Position numbers and translations under genes: made by a program. From Allobosea sp. BK604 (GTDB lineage Bacteria; Pseudomonadota; Alphaproteobacteria; Rhizobiales; Beijerinckiaceae): 64,000 bases of DNA. Location: NCBI RefSeq assembly GCF_004341515.1, contig NZ_SLZF01000002.1, forward strand, positions 124,001 through 188,000, written 5' to 3'. The notes under the pieces were generated by a model, which saw nothing but the letters and a program-made list of their open reading frames with translations, ran no database searches and was not told where the DNA came from. Every line of letters starts with the position of its first letter. The stretch's first letter is position 1. Below are positions 8,200 to 17,236 of this stretch, one piece after another.

Positions 8200-9111
8200 T
8201 CAGCGCTTGAGCGCGTTCAGCGGCAGCCTGAGATAGGAGGTGCCGTTGCTCTCGCTCGCCGGCAGGCGGCCGCCGGCGATATTCACCTGCAAGGCGTGGA
8301 GTATCAGCTTCGGCATCGGCAAGGTGGCGTCGCGGGCCCGGCGCAACGCGGCAAAGGTCGCCTCGTCACCGGCCTGTGTCAGGTGGACATTGCTGGCTCG
8401 CTGCTCGGCAACGGTGCTCTCCCAGGCCGGAGGGCGCCCTCCCGGCTGGTAATCGTGGCCACAGAACAGGCGTGTCAGGTCGGGCAAGGCCAGGATACGC
8501 TGGATCGAGCCCCAGAGCGCCTGCGCGTCGCCGCCAGGGAAGTCGCAGCGCGCCGTGCCAAAATCGGGCATGAGGAGCGTGTCGTGAATGAAGGCCGCGT
8601 CGCCGGCGACATAGCTGATCGAGGCCAGGGTATGTCCAGGCGAGAACAGCACGCTCACATCGAGATTGCCGACGCGGAATATCTCGCCATCCGCGAAGAG
8701 ACGATCCCATTGCGAACCGTCCGTCCTGAACGTGTCCGGCAGATTGTAGATGGCTTTCCAGAGCGTCTGGACCTTCGTCACATGCTCGCCGATCGCCGTC
8801 TTCGCGCCGGTCTTCTCCCTGAGATAGCCTGCTGCCGAGAAATGGTCCGCATGCGGGTGCGTATCGAGGATCCAGTCGATCGTCAGGCCCCTTTCGCGGG
8901 CGAAGGCGAGCAGGCCGTCGGCCGATATGGTGGCCGTCGCGCCGCAGGTCTCGTCATAGTCGAGCACCGGGTCGATCAGGGCGCAGCGGCCGCTCGACGG
9001 ATCGGAAAGCACGTACTGGACGCTGCAGGTGCGGGGTTCGAAGAAGGCATCGACCGTCGGGCTTTTCATGCGGCCATCGGGAGCCCGCGGCCTCGGCGAA
9101 GACTCGTTCAT
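8200..9111 (-). CDS. Metallo-beta-lactamase fold hydrolase, ETHE1/persulfide dioxygenase-like
   Basis: A 303-residue MBL-fold protein. The metal motif is THPHADH (about residues 85-91), followed by SPGHT near residue 157, a late HDTLLMPDFGTARCDFPGG, and CGHDY near 217. The motif THxHADH with F-x-G-T-x-R-x-D-F-x-G-G is typical of ETHE1/Blh-like enzymes, which are mononuclear iron persulfide dioxygenases in sulfide detoxification. The start at 9111 follows GGAG at proper distance; MKSPTVDAFF at 9069 is an alternative. The gene is monocistronic and convergent with ugpC. Oxidation of glutathione persulfide is inferred from family only. Confidence 0.8.
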   Translation of the reverse strand: MNESSPRPRAPDGRMKSPTVDAFFEPRTCSVQYVLSDPSSGRCALIDPVLDYDETCGATATISADGLLAFARERGLTIDWILDTHPHADHFSAAGYLREKTGAKTAIGEHVTKVQTLWKAIYNLPDTFRTDGSQWDRLFADGEIFRVGNLDVSVLFSPGHTLASISYVAGDAAFIHDTLLMPDFGTARCDFPGGDAQALWGSIQRILALPDLTRLFCGHDYQPGGRPPAWESTVAEQRASNVHLTQAGDEATFAALRRARDATLPMPKLILHALQVNIAGGRLPASESNGTSYLRLPLNALKR

Positions 9112-9182
9112 GCGTGCTGCTCCGGATGCGGTGATGGCCCGGCACGTCGCGAGACGATCTGATGCGGCCTCCGCCGCGCTCC

Positions 9183-9287
9183 AGAGCAGTTCCGCGATTC
9201 CCCGAACCGCGGAACTGCTCTAACTCTTTGTTTTATCACATTTTTCTTAACACGAACCGGCCCCCACTTCGCTCGAAAATGCTTTAG
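9183..9287. repeat. Intergenic hairpin repeat, family E copy 1
   Basis: A perfect 14-bp stem (AGAGCAGTTCCGCG with CGCGGAACTGCTCT, loop of 11) is followed by AACTCTTTGTTTTATC and a segment CGAACCGGCCCCCACTT. The layout looks like widespread intergenic repeats of Hyphomicrobiales. A related tail, AAACCGGTTTCCACTT, occurs at 11311. It lies downstream of the peroxiredoxin gene (minus strand), which it may help to terminate. Confidence 0.6.
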
Positions 9288-9315
9288 CGGCTCGATCGGA
9301 GGCCGAATCGCGGGC

Positions 9316-9978
9316 TCAGCCGGTGGGCTGAGGCACGATGCGGATATAGGGCTTCGGCGAGGTCCAGCCGTTCGGATAGAGCCTTCGCGCCTCCTCGTCC
9401 GGCACGGAGCCGGCGATGATGACATCATCACCCATTTGCCAGTTCACCGGCGTCGCGACCCGGTGCTTCGCCGTCAGCTGCAGCGAGTCGATGACACGCA
9501 GCACCTCGTCGAAATTGCGGCCGGTGGTCATCGGATAGACCAGGATGAGCTTGATCTTCTTGTCCGGGCCGATGACGAAGACGTTGCGCACCGTCTGGTT
9601 GTCCGCCGGTGTGCGCCCGTCCGAACTGCCCTGCGTGTCCGCGGGCAGCATGTCATAGAGCTTGGACACGGCGAGATCGGGATCGCCGATCATCGGATAG
9701 TTCAGCGCAGCGCCCTGCGTCTCGCGGATATCCTCGGCCCAGCGGCCATGGTTCTCGACCCGGTCGACGCTGAAACCGATGATCTTGACGCCACGCCTGT
9801 CGAATTCCGGCTTGATCCGGGCCATGTAGCCGAGTTCGGTGGTACAGACCGGCGTGAAGTTCTTCGGATGGGAGAACAGCACGCACCAGGAATCGCCGAT
9901 CCAGTCGTGGAAACGGATTCGTCCCTCGGTGGTTTCGGCCTCGAAATCCGGTGCGGAGCTGCCGATCTGGAGAGTCAT
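9316..9978 (-). CDS. Peroxiredoxin, 1-Cys Prx6 type
   Basis: A 220-residue thiol peroxidase. The catalytic motif is FTPVCTTELG with the peroxidatic cysteine near residue 44, preceded by HPKN, as in Prx6. The C-terminal region (TPVNWQMGDDVIIAGSVPDEEA) is the Prx6 extension used in dimerisation, and no resolving cysteine is seen. It reduces hydrogen peroxide and organic hydroperoxides in the cytoplasm. The start at 9978 is chosen because AGGAGG lies 6 bases before MTLQIGS; upstream in-frame starts add only non-conserved residues. Confidence 0.93.
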   Translation of the reverse strand: MTLQIGSSAPDFEAETTEGRIRFHDWIGDSWCVLFSHPKNFTPVCTTELGYMARIKPEFDRRGVKIIGFSVDRVENHGRWAEDIRETQGAALNYPMIGDPDLAVSKLYDMLPADTQGSSDGRTPADNQTVRNVFVIGPDKKIKLILVYPMTTGRNFDEVLRVIDSLQLTAKHRVATPVNWQMGDDVIIAGSVPDEEARRLYPNGWTSPKPYIRIVPQPTG

Positions 9979-10242
9979 GAGGAGCCTCCTTGTCATCGCT
10001 GGATGCGTGAGAGCGAGCAAGGTTAACGCTAGCATAAACTTCTACATTCTCGAATAGCGCGGGACGAATCCGGTGGCGTCCCGGATCGCCGCCCTCTGAG
10101 CAGGTCGCAGGAGGTCCAGGGCTCGATGGCCTGGTCGGGTGCGGCCTCCGGCCTTCTTGCGGCCGCATTGTGTGATCTAGCGCACATTCTCGCGGCTCCC
10201 GAGCGCCTAAGCGTCAGCCCGCCGACATGCGGGGGACACGAC

Positions 10243-10449
10243 ATGAACGCGATCTATTACGAGGAGAAGATCAGGCAGTTCCGGCGCCGGGAGATCGAGC
10301 GGACGCGGCAGGCCGGGCTTTCGGCCTATGTCCTGAACGAGGATGGCAGCGTGCTGCACATCGCTCCCGACGGGAAGAAGGAACTGATCGTGGTGCAGGG
10401 CGGCCGCCGCCAGGTCACGCCTGTGGAATGCGTCGGGGCTGGCCGGTAA
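10243..10449 (+). CDS. Small hypothetical protein
   Basis: A 68-residue protein of unknown function starting MNAIYYEEKIRQFRRREIERT. The N-terminal half is a charged, probably helical segment; the C-terminal half reads like a short beta hairpin (GSVLHIAPDGKKELIVVQGGRR). A GGGGGAC stretch sits upstream of the ATG at 10243, and codon usage is like the core genes. An upstream start at 10126 would add 39 residues but spans a stretch without coding character. No family recognised. Confidence 0.5.
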   Translation: MNAIYYEEKIRQFRRREIERTRQAGLSAYVLNEDGSVLHIAPDGKKELIVVQGGRRQVTPVECVGAGR

Positions 10450-10511
10450 GCACTGGCCCGGCAAGCACCGGCAATGGGTCATCGCTGCCCGCCAGCATCA
10501 TGCTCGCCCAT

Positions 10512-10582
10512 GTGGCGAGCATCCTCGTCTTGAACACCGCATGGGATCGATGAAGACGGATGGCCGGGACAAGCCCGACCAT
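10512..10582. repeat. Intergenic repeat, family C copy 1
   Basis: Begins GTGGCGAGCATCCTCGTCTTGAACAC in two parts and ends GGCCGGGACAAGCCCGACCAT, with the internal inverted pair CGTCTT / AAGACG. Copies are at 28489 and 43527. The right end is itself a hairpin (GGCCGGGA-caa-GCCCGACC, imperfect). It lies between the small gene and the redoxin gene, which converge on it. Confidence 0.65.
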
Positions 10583-10616
10583 CGCAAGAACGGTGCGTTC
10601 AGCGCCGTGTGGCCGC

Positions 10617-11255
10617 TCAGGTCGTCGGCGCCAGCTTGATGGCGCAGCCATAGGACTTGGTCGCCGCTTCCGAGATCGGCTTGCCGGCCTTCAGCTCGGT
10701 CATGGCCTGGCGGACATAGCTCTTGGCGCCGTTGAGGCTGGAGGCGCTGGCGGAGGGCTTGTCGTCGATCGCGCCGGCATAGACCAGGGTGCCCTGCGGG
10801 TTGATGATGTACATATGCGGGGTGGTCTGCGCGTGATAGGCGCGCCCCATCGCCCCCTTCGGATCGAGCAGCACATTGCTCGGCGCCGCGTCGCGGGTCT
10901 TGGTCAGGTTCTTGGCCTGCGGTCCGTCTGCATAGCCCTGCTCGCCCGGCGGCGAGGAGATGACGCTCAGCCAGACGACGCCGTCCTTGGTCATATCCTT
11001 CTGCAGGTTCTGCATGGTCGCGCTGTTATAGTGCTTCCGGACATAGGGGCAGTCATGGTTGGTCCATTCGAGGATCACCGTCTTGCCGGCAAAATCCGAA
11101 AGCTTCTGCGGCTTGCCGTCGGCATCGACGACCGAGAAGGCTGGCGCAGCGGCACCGATCTTCGGCGCATTCTGGGCGAAGCCGGCGCCGGCGGTTAGGG
11201 TCAGCCCCGCGAGGGCAAGGCCGGCGATGAAAGTCTGCCTGGTCATGGCTTTCAT
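10617..11255 (-). CDS. Exported redoxin-domain (thioredoxin-fold) protein
   Basis: A 212-residue protein with a signal peptide (MKAMTRQTFIAGLALAGLTL onwards to GFAQ). A redoxin/AhpC-TSA fold follows: APAFSVVDADGKPQKLSDFAGKTVILEW then TNHDCPYVRKHY, in which the catalytic cysteine is single, then TPHMYIINPQGTLVYAGAIDDKPSAS. A second cysteine lies near the C-terminus (SYGCAIKLA). The start at 11255 has GGAG in front; further upstream in-frame starts exist. It is downstream of, and on the same strand as, the DsbD-like reductase, which is the likely electron source in the periplasm. Confidence 0.85.
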   Translation of the reverse strand: MKAMTRQTFIAGLALAGLTLTAGAGFAQNAPKIGAAAPAFSVVDADGKPQKLSDFAGKTVILEWTNHDCPYVRKHYNSATMQNLQKDMTKDGVVWLSVISSPPGEQGYADGPQAKNLTKTRDAAPSNVLLDPKGAMGRAYHAQTTPHMYIINPQGTLVYAGAIDDKPSASASSLNGAKSYVRQAMTELKAGKPISEAATKSYGCAIKLAPTT

Positions 11256-11307
11256 GTCTGTCTCCGTCGTCTCGGGTTGCATAGACTTACTTGTCGCATC
11301 GCTCATG

Positions 11308-11345
11308 CAGAAAACCGGTTTCCACTTTTCCGCGCGATGCTCTGG
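11308..11345. repeat. Intergenic repeat, family E-like fragment
   Basis: GAAAACCGGTTTCCACTT followed by TTCCGCGCGATGCTCTG. It aligns loosely with the right part of the element at 9183-9287 and with repeat tails common in Hyphomicrobiales genomes. It lies between the dsbD-like stop and the redoxin start. Confidence 0.45.
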
Positions 11346-11390
11346 TTCGGAGCAAAACGGCGAAACGCTATCTCCCTTCCGCCATCGGGC

Positions 11391-13574
11391 TCACCGGCTC
11401 GCGGCCGTCTTCACCTCGCGGCCGGCTGCGCGCTCGGCCGCGGTGATCAGCATGTCCGTCGTCAGGAGCTGCGGCAGGATCTCGGCCTGCCCGCCCTTCG
11501 ACGCGGGGTAGAACAGATAGAGCGGCACGCCGGCGCGGCCATGCTCGGCCAAAGCCTGCGCGATGACCTTGTCGCGATTGGTCCAGTCGGCCTTGAGATA
11601 GGCGACCTTCAGCGAGGCGAAGGCGTCCTTGACCTCCTGCCGCGACAGCGACACGCGCTCATTGGCCAGGCAGGTGATGCACCAGGCCGCGGTGAAATTG
11701 ACGAAGACCGGCCGTCCCTGCGCCTGCAGCGCGGCGACGCGCTCGGGCGACCAGGCCTCGACCTCGCCGGCGCGCGCCTCGCTCGGACCGTCGCTCGGCA
11801 CGGCGCTCTGGACGACGAAGGTTCCGGCGCCGATGGCGACGAGCAGCGCCAGAATGGAGGTGGCGACGCGGGTGCGGCCGCCCGCCCCTCGGCTGAGGCC
11901 GAGCAACCAGACCAGGAAGCCGGCGGCGAGGACGGCGACGAGCGCGGCCAGCACGCCCATCGGCCCAGCCTGGACCGAGGCGACCCAGACCAGCCAGATC
12001 GCCGTCGCGAACATCGGGAAGGCGAAGGCCTGCTTGAGAATGACCATCCAGCGGCCGGGCTTTGGCAGGAGGCGCAGCCAGCCCGGCGCGAAGGAGAGCA
12101 TGACGACCGGCGCGGCGAAGCCGAGCGCAAGCGCAAGGAAGACGCAAAGCGCGAGCGCCGGCGGCTGGGTCAGCGCGTAGCCCATGGCCGCGCCCATGAA
12201 GGGCGCCGTGCAGGGCGTGGCGACGATGACCGCGAGTGCGCCCGTCATGAAGGCGCCCATCCGGCCGCCGCTGCTGGCGAGGCCGTGACCAACGCCCTGA
12301 ACCGAGCTGCCGACCTCGAAGGCGCCGAGCAGGTTGAAGCCGATCAGCGCCATGATGACCGCGAGCGCAATCACCACCGGCGGCGATTGCAGCTGGAAGC
12401 CCCAGCCGACGCTCGTGCCGAGCGCGCCCAGGCCGATGACGATGCTAGCAAGCACGAGGAAGGTCGCAAGCACGCCGCAGAGGAAGAGCAGGCCCTGCTC
12501 GCGCACCTCGGCCCGGTTCGCCTGCGCCAGCTGCGCGAAGCCGAGCGCCTTGATGAAGAGCACCGGCAGCACGCAGGGCATCAGGTTGAGAATCAGGCCG
12601 CCGGCAAAGGCGAAGGCGAGTGCGGCCCAGAGCGTGAGATCGCTCTCGGGCGGCGGGGCCGGCGTCCGCACGACGGCGGTGCCGCTCGGCGCAGCCTCGG
12701 TGGCAGCGGTCACCAGGGAAGGCTCGACATCCGCCACCAGCGTCAGCGCGCGCGGGATGCTGCCCTCGCGATAGGTGACGACGCCGGAGAGTTCCGGCCT
12801 GGTGATCTTGAAGGCGCTCGAGCGGGTGAGCTGCAGGCTGGCGCCTTCGCCCTCAGCCGCGAGGGCTTGCGGCGCTGCGTGGTCGATCAGCGTGTCGGAA
12901 AGCGGGAAGAAGCGCAGATCCGTCGCCGCCTTGCCGATGCCGGGCAAGGCGAGCGCGAGCCTGTCGCCCTCCCCCGTCAGCCTGGCCTTGAACTGAGCCG
13001 GCTGCGGCAGCGCGGCGCGCACCGCTTCGATGCGCTGCTGCGCCTGTTCATCGACGACCGCCGCAGGGCCGATCGGCAGGTCGAGCGTGAACAGTCCCTC
13101 TTCGGGAATGCAGATCTTCTCGCAGACCAGCCAGGTCGCATTGGCCTTGAGCGTGAGCGTCTCGCCCGGCTTGGCGCTCTCCGGCACGGTGATCTCGACC
13201 GGCAGCAGCACCGTGCCCTCGAAGCCGAAATTGACCAGCGGCGGGAAAGGGATGGCTTTTGGCGCCGGCCACTGGATCTCGCCGGCGGCATAGCCTTCCG
13301 GCAAGGTCCAGTCGATCTTGGTGGCCTCGCCGGAATCGCCGGGATTGGCCCAATAAGTGTGCCAGCCCTTGGTGATCTTCTGCTTGAGCGCGACCTGGAA
13401 GCGCTCGCCCGGCTGAACCGTGTCGCGGCTGGAGACCAGGGTGGCGGAGAGGCGCGGGCTGGTGACGGCGGGCGATTCCGCAGCAAAGCCAGCGGCAGGC
13501 GTCAGCAGCGCCAGGGCGAGCAGGCCCTGCCGGAGGAAGCGGTTTGCGCTGCGATCACCCATGACTGCCGTCAT
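11391..13574 (-). CDS. DsbD/ScsB-like thiol:disulfide reductase
   Basis: A 727-residue three-part membrane protein. Residues 1-32 are a signal peptide. The periplasmic N-terminal domain (DsbD-alpha/DsbC-like) shows WHTYWANPGDSGEATKI and WLVCEKICIPEEG, the latter with the redox cysteine pair. The membrane domain (about 310-560) contains MPCVLPVLFIK and TPCTAPFMG, the paired intramembrane cysteines that carry electrons across. The C-terminal thioredoxin domain has the CxxC site FTAAWCITC. It passes electrons from cytoplasmic thioredoxin to periplasmic partners, plausibly the redoxin downstream. The start at 13574 is preceded by AAGGAAC; the frame stays open much further upstream but runs into the divergent SDR. 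Confidence 0.88.
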   Translation of the reverse strand: MTAVMGDRSANRFLRQGLLALALLTPAAGFAAESPAVTSPRLSATLVSSRDTVQPGERFQVALKQKITKGWHTYWANPGDSGEATKIDWTLPEGYAAGEIQWPAPKAIPFPPLVNFGFEGTVLLPVEITVPESAKPGETLTLKANATWLVCEKICIPEEGLFTLDLPIGPAAVVDEQAQQRIEAVRAALPQPAQFKARLTGEGDRLALALPGIGKAATDLRFFPLSDTLIDHAAPQALAAEGEGASLQLTRSSAFKITRPELSGVVTYREGSIPRALTLVADVEPSLVTAATEAAPSGTAVVRTPAPPPESDLTLWAALAFAFAGGLILNLMPCVLPVLFIKALGFAQLAQANRAEVREQGLLFLCGVLATFLVLASIVIGLGALGTSVGWGFQLQSPPVVIALAVIMALIGFNLLGAFEVGSSVQGVGHGLASSGGRMGAFMTGALAVIVATPCTAPFMGAAMGYALTQPPALALCVFLALALGFAAPVVMLSFAPGWLRLLPKPGRWMVILKQAFAFPMFATAIWLVWVASVQAGPMGVLAALVAVLAAGFLVWLLGLSRGAGGRTRVATSILALLVAIGAGTFVVQSAVPSDGPSEARAGEVEAWSPERVAALQAQGRPVFVNFTAAWCITCLANERVSLSRQEVKDAFASLKVAYLKADWTNRDKVIAQALAEHGRAGVPLYLFYPASKGGQAEILPQLLTTDMLITAAERAAGREVKTAASR

Positions 13575-13745
13575 CGTTCCTTCGAAACTCCCTGCTCTAG
13601 TGCCCCAATCCGGCGGCCGAGGCCAATGACAAGCCGGTGAGGCCGGCTTTTTCAGACGTTCTTCAAAACAGCGCGACGCGCCATGATGTCGCCCCGAGCC
13701 GCCCCTTAGGTGCCGCCGCCCACCACCCGAATCGCGAGACCTCCC

Positions 13746-14597
13746 ATGACGATCGAGTTTTCCGCCTTCGCCCCCTCGCGCGTCGCCGTGATCACCGGCG
13801 GAGCCTCGGGCATCGGCTTCGCCGCCGCCCGGCATTTCGCCTCGCTCGGCATGAAGGTGGTGATTGCCGACCGCGATGGCGAGGCCCTGAAGGCCGCCGG
13901 CCAGGTCCTGGCCGCGATCGTGGGCGAGGAGAACGTGCTCGCCGCCGCGACGGACGTCTCGCGCTCGGACGAACTGCGCGCCCTGCACGAGCAGGTGACG
14001 ACGCGCTTCGGCAATGTCCACGTGCTGATGAACAATGCCGGCATCCAGCCGGGCAGCGCGATCTTCGGATCCTGCGAGAGCTGGGAGCGCATTCTCGGCG
14101 TCAATCTCGGCGGCGTCGTCAATGGCTGCCAGATCTTCGGACCCGGCATGGTCGCGAGCGGCGAGCCCGGCGTGATCATCAATACCGGCTCGAAACAGGG
14201 CATCACCACGCCGCCGGGCGATCCGGCCTATAATGTCTCGAAGGCGGGGGTGAAGGCCTTCACCGAGGCGCTGCAACACGAGCTGCGCCAGAAGGAGGGC
14301 GGCAAGGTCAGCGCCCATCTGCTCATTCCTGGCTGGGTCTACACGCCGCTGGCGGCCAAGGGACGTACCGAGAAGCCCGCCGGCGCCTGGATGCCGGAAC
14401 AGGTGATCGCGTTCATGATGGAGCGGCTGGAGGCGGGCGACTTCTACATTCTCTGCCCGGACAACGACACGCCGCGCACGCTCGACGAGAAGCGCATGCT
14501 CTGGGCGATCGGCGATATCGTCGAGAACCGCCCGCCGCTCTCGCGCTGGCATGGCGCGTATGGCGAGACGTTCAAGGCCTTCGTCGAGGGGCAGTGA
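13746..14597 (+). CDS. Short-chain dehydrogenase/reductase
   Basis: A 283-residue NAD(P)-dependent oxidoreductase. The Rossmann motif TGGASGIGFA is at about residues 19-28, NNAG near residue 98, and the catalytic YxxxK is PAYNVSKAG near residue 161, with a Ser-rich IINTGSKQ before it. The start at 13746 gives the usual short N-terminus before the first beta strand. It is alone on its strand, divergent from the dsbD-like gene and abutting the convergent ABC operon by one base. The substrate is unknown. Confidence 0.88.
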   Translation: MTIEFSAFAPSRVAVITGGASGIGFAAARHFASLGMKVVIADRDGEALKAAGQVLAAIVGEENVLAAATDVSRSDELRALHEQVTTRFGNVHVLMNNAGIQPGSAIFGSCESWERILGVNLGGVVNGCQIFGPGMVASGEPGVIINTGSKQGITTPPGDPAYNVSKAGVKAFTEALQHELRQKEGGKVSAHLLIPGWVYTPLAAKGRTEKPAGAWMPEQVIAFMMERLEAGDFYILCPDNDTPRTLDEKRMLWAIGDIVENRPPLSRWHGAYGETFKAFVEGQ

Positions 14598-15374
14598 TCA
14601 GATCGCCGCGCCGTCCGTCACGACCTCGCCGCCCAGCCCCAGCCTGACCGCCCGCACGATCTCGGCCTCGCCCTCGGCGCCGCGCTTGCGCGGCCGCTGG
14701 GCGCTGATGCGATGCTCGGCGATGATCTGGCCGGGCGCGCCCGACAGCACGACGACACGGTCGGCCAGATAGGCGGCCTCGTCGATATCATGGGTGACGA
14801 AGAGTACGGTCTTGCCGGTGCTCTGCCAGACGCGGATCAGTTCGTCCTGCAGGTTCTCACGGGTCAGCGCATCAAGCGCCGAGAACGGCTCGTCCATCAG
14901 CAGGATCTCGGGCTCGACCGCGAGCGCGCGCGCCAGCGAGACGCGCTGGCGCTGGCCGCCGGAGAGCTGATGCGGCCAGCGCTGGGCGAGATGGCCGAGG
15001 CCCACGAGGTCGAGCATCTCCTGCGCCTTCTTCAGCCGGGCGGCGCGCGGAACCTGCCCTTCGAGCCCGAAGGCAACGTTGGAGATCACCTTGCGCCAGG
15101 GCAGCAGGCGCGAATCCTGGAAGACGAGCGCGACCGGGCGGCGGGTCGCGTCCTTCGCGTTGATCACGACCTCGCCGCCGCTCGGCCTGGCCAGGCCGGC
15201 GACGACACGCAGCAGCGTCGACTTGCCGACGCCGGAGGGGCCGACGATCGCCAGGAACTCGCCGCGCGCGACTTGCAGGTCGAGCTTGCGCAGCACCTCC
15301 GTCGCCTCGCCGTCCCTGGTGAAGGTCAGCGAGAGGGATTTGATGTCGATCACGCTTTCCATCGCAGCAGCCAT
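14598..15374 (-). CDS. Nitrate/sulfonate/taurine-type ABC transporter, ATP-binding protein
   Basis: A 258-residue ATPase of the SsuB/TauB class. Walker A is GPSGVGKST (about residues 44-52), the Q-loop VFQDSRLLPW is the SsuB/TauB wording, the signature is [15 protein letters not shown], and Walker B is ILLMDEPFSALD. It overlaps the permease gene by 25 bases (or 13 if MESVIDIKSL at 15362 is the true start, which has a slightly better ribosome binding site). It energises uptake with the two genes upstream; sulfonate, taurine or a related anion is the likely but unproven class of substrate. Confidence 0.9.
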   Translation of the reverse strand: MAAAMESVIDIKSLSLTFTRDGEATEVLRKLDLQVARGEFLAIVGPSGVGKSTLLRVVAGLARPSGGEVVINAKDATRRPVALVFQDSRLLPWRKVISNVAFGLEGQVPRAARLKKAQEMLDLVGLGHLAQRWPHQLSGGQRQRVSLARALAVEPEILLMDEPFSALDALTRENLQDELIRVWQSTGKTVLFVTHDIDEAAYLADRVVVLSGAPGQIIAEHRISAQRPRKRGAEGEAEIVRAVRLGLGGEVVTDGAAI

Positions 15375-16102
15375 CCCTGGAGAGCGACGAACAAGGTGTC
15401 GAGCAGGCCGTAAAGCGCAGCCATGGTCAGCATGTAGATCACCACGATATCGGTCGCGAGCAGGCTGGAGGCCTGCATCATGCGCTGGCCGACGCCGGCG
15501 ACGCCGAAGATCTCGGCTGCGACCACCGCCATCCAGGCCTGGCCGAGCGCGGTGCGCACGCCGACGAGGATGCCAGGCAGCGCCGCCGGCAGCAGGATCT
15601 TGGTGAGGCGCTGCCAGGAGGAGCGGAAGCCAAAGGCATCGGCGACCTCGACGAGATCGCGATCGACGCCCTTGATCGCGCCCTGTGCCGCGAAGAAGAC
15701 GATCCAGAACACGCCGATCGCGATGATGAACACCGCGGCCGACGGATTCACGCCGAACCAGATGATGGCGAAGGGCACCCAGGCGAGGCCCGGGATGGGC
15801 CGCAGCACCCGCACGACCCAGGCCGTCGCCTCCTCGGCGATCCTGAACATGCCGACGAAAATGCCGAGCGCAGCGCCGAGGCCGGCGCCGACGAAGAGCC
15901 CGATGAAATAATGCCAGAGCGAACCGAGGATGGCCGAGCCCCAGGCGCCCGAGGTGACCTCGCGCCAGAATGCGACCGGCAGGACGCTCGGCCCCGGCAG
16001 GAAGGCCGGATTGACCAGCCCGAAATAGGGGATCGCCTCCCAGAGCAGCAGGAAGACGATGAGGCCCGCGAGGGCGAGGGCCGGAGCCCTGAATGCAGTC
16101 AA
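15350..16102 (-). CDS. Nitrate/sulfonate/taurine-type ABC transporter, permease
   Basis: A 250-residue SsuC/TauC-type permease with about six membrane segments. The loop contacting the ATPase reads VEVADAFGFRSSWQRLTKILLP (about residues 152-173), typical of the family. The segment PIPGLAWVPFAIIWFG is also a family hallmark. It lies 20 bases downstream of the binding-protein gene, in one operon. Confidence 0.9.
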   Translation of the reverse strand: MTAFRAPALALAGLIVFLLLWEAIPYFGLVNPAFLPGPSVLPVAFWREVTSGAWGSAILGSLWHYFIGLFVGAGLGAALGIFVGMFRIAEEATAWVVRVLRPIPGLAWVPFAIIWFGVNPSAAVFIIAIGVFWIVFFAAQGAIKGVDRDLVEVADAFGFRSSWQRLTKILLPAALPGILVGVRTALGQAWMAVVAAEIFGVAGVGQRMMQASSLLATDIVVIYMLTMAALYGLLDTLFVALQGWLLRWKA

Positions 16103-16122
16103 ATCAGCCGCCTGTATCCGCG

Positions 16123-17145
16123 TCAGCCCTTGATGGCGCGCTCGTAATACTGCGTCTCGAACAGTCCGTCGAACGGAAGTTCCTTCTCGAGCGAGCCGAG
16201 CTTGACCTGATAGGCCTGCATGGCGCGCGCAGGCTCGATGATCTTGCGCGGGTCGATCTCGAACTTGCTGGCCGGCGAGACCAGCGCCTTCTGGATCAAG
16301 GCCGGGTCGACGATGCCCTTGCCGAGCGCTGCGCCGACATGCGGGGCGGCCTTGTCGAGCGACTTCGCGAGCAGGTCCGCTGCCCTGACGAGGCCGCCGA
16401 CCAGCTTCTGCACCGCGTCCGGGTTCTTGGTGACGAAGGCGCCGGAGGCGGCGACCACCGTACCGGGCTGACCGGGGAACATCTCCTCGCCGCCGGCGAC
16501 CAGCTTGATGCCGGGATTGCGGGTCTGGATGATGGTCAGCGCCGGCTCGCGCACGATCGCGCCCTCGACGGCGCCGGCAAGCACGGCCTGCTGGGTCGCG
16601 TCGATGCCCATCGGCACGATCTCGACATCGCCCTTGTCGGCCTTGGCGACCTCCCAGAGCCAGTATTGCAGAACGGTGTTGGGCACCGAGCCGGCCGGCT
16701 GGGTGGCGAGGCGGGCCGGCTTGCCGCTCGCGGCCTTCTGGGCCTTGAAGGCCGCGGCCGCGCTGGTGCCCGGCGTGAAGAACTTGGCGAGCGAGGGAGC
16801 GGCGACGAAGACGTTCTCGCCGGTCGCGGTCGAGGCGACGACGCGGATATCGACGCCGCGCGAGCGGGCGACGGCGAGCGGCGCGACGCCGGCGACATAG
16901 AGATCGATCGTGCCCGAGGCCAGCGCCTGGATCATGTTCGGGCCGGATTCGAACACGGTGAAGGTCGGCGCGATGCCGGCTTCCTTCAGCCAGCCCTCGC
17001 CATTGGCGACGAAGACCGGCGCGGTGCCGATGACCGGGATGTAGCCGACGCGAGCGGCGACACCGGCCTGCGCACGGGCGCCGCCGGCAAACGACGCTGC
17101 GGCCACAAGGGAAGTGCCGGCGAACAGGAACTGGCGGCGGTCCAT
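16123..17145 (-). CDS. ABC transporter substrate-binding protein, SsuA/TauA/THI5 type
   Basis: A 340-residue periplasmic protein. The N-terminus MDRRQFLFAGTSLVAAASF carries twin arginines and an AxA cleavage site (GGARAQ), so export by Tat is likely. The mature part starts VGYIPVIGTAPVFVANGEGWLKEAG, the standard opening of the NMT1/THI5-like fold. It is the first gene of the three-gene importer operon and faces the divergent Lrp-type regulator. The ligand cannot be read from sequence; sulfonates are common for this class. Confidence 0.88.
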   Translation of the reverse strand: MDRRQFLFAGTSLVAAASFAGGARAQAGVAARVGYIPVIGTAPVFVANGEGWLKEAGIAPTFTVFESGPNMIQALASGTIDLYVAGVAPLAVARSRGVDIRVVASTATGENVFVAAPSLAKFFTPGTSAAAAFKAQKAASGKPARLATQPAGSVPNTVLQYWLWEVAKADKGDVEIVPMGIDATQQAVLAGAVEGAIVREPALTIIQTRNPGIKLVAGGEEMFPGQPGTVVAASGAFVTKNPDAVQKLVGGLVRAADLLAKSLDKAAPHVGAALGKGIVDPALIQKALVSPASKFEIDPRKIIEPARAMQAYQVKLGSLEKELPFDGLFETQYYERAIKG

Positions 17146-17236
17146 CTCTAATTCCTCAGGTGTGGTGTGAATTCAGCCTATTGACTGCTCATAAAAGGAT
17201 TTTCTATCTAAATACAAGATTGATGCGTCAAAAGGA

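Noticed and set aside
9183..9221. Dedicated rho-independent terminator
   Set aside because: The 14-bp stem is strong, but on the strand of the upstream gene (minus) it has no T-tract, and the whole block looks like an intergenic repeat.
11277..13640. Open frame of 787 codons on the plus strand
   Set aside because: Antisense to the DsbD-like gene, whose redox motifs and membrane segments are clear; the plus reading is charged low-complexity.
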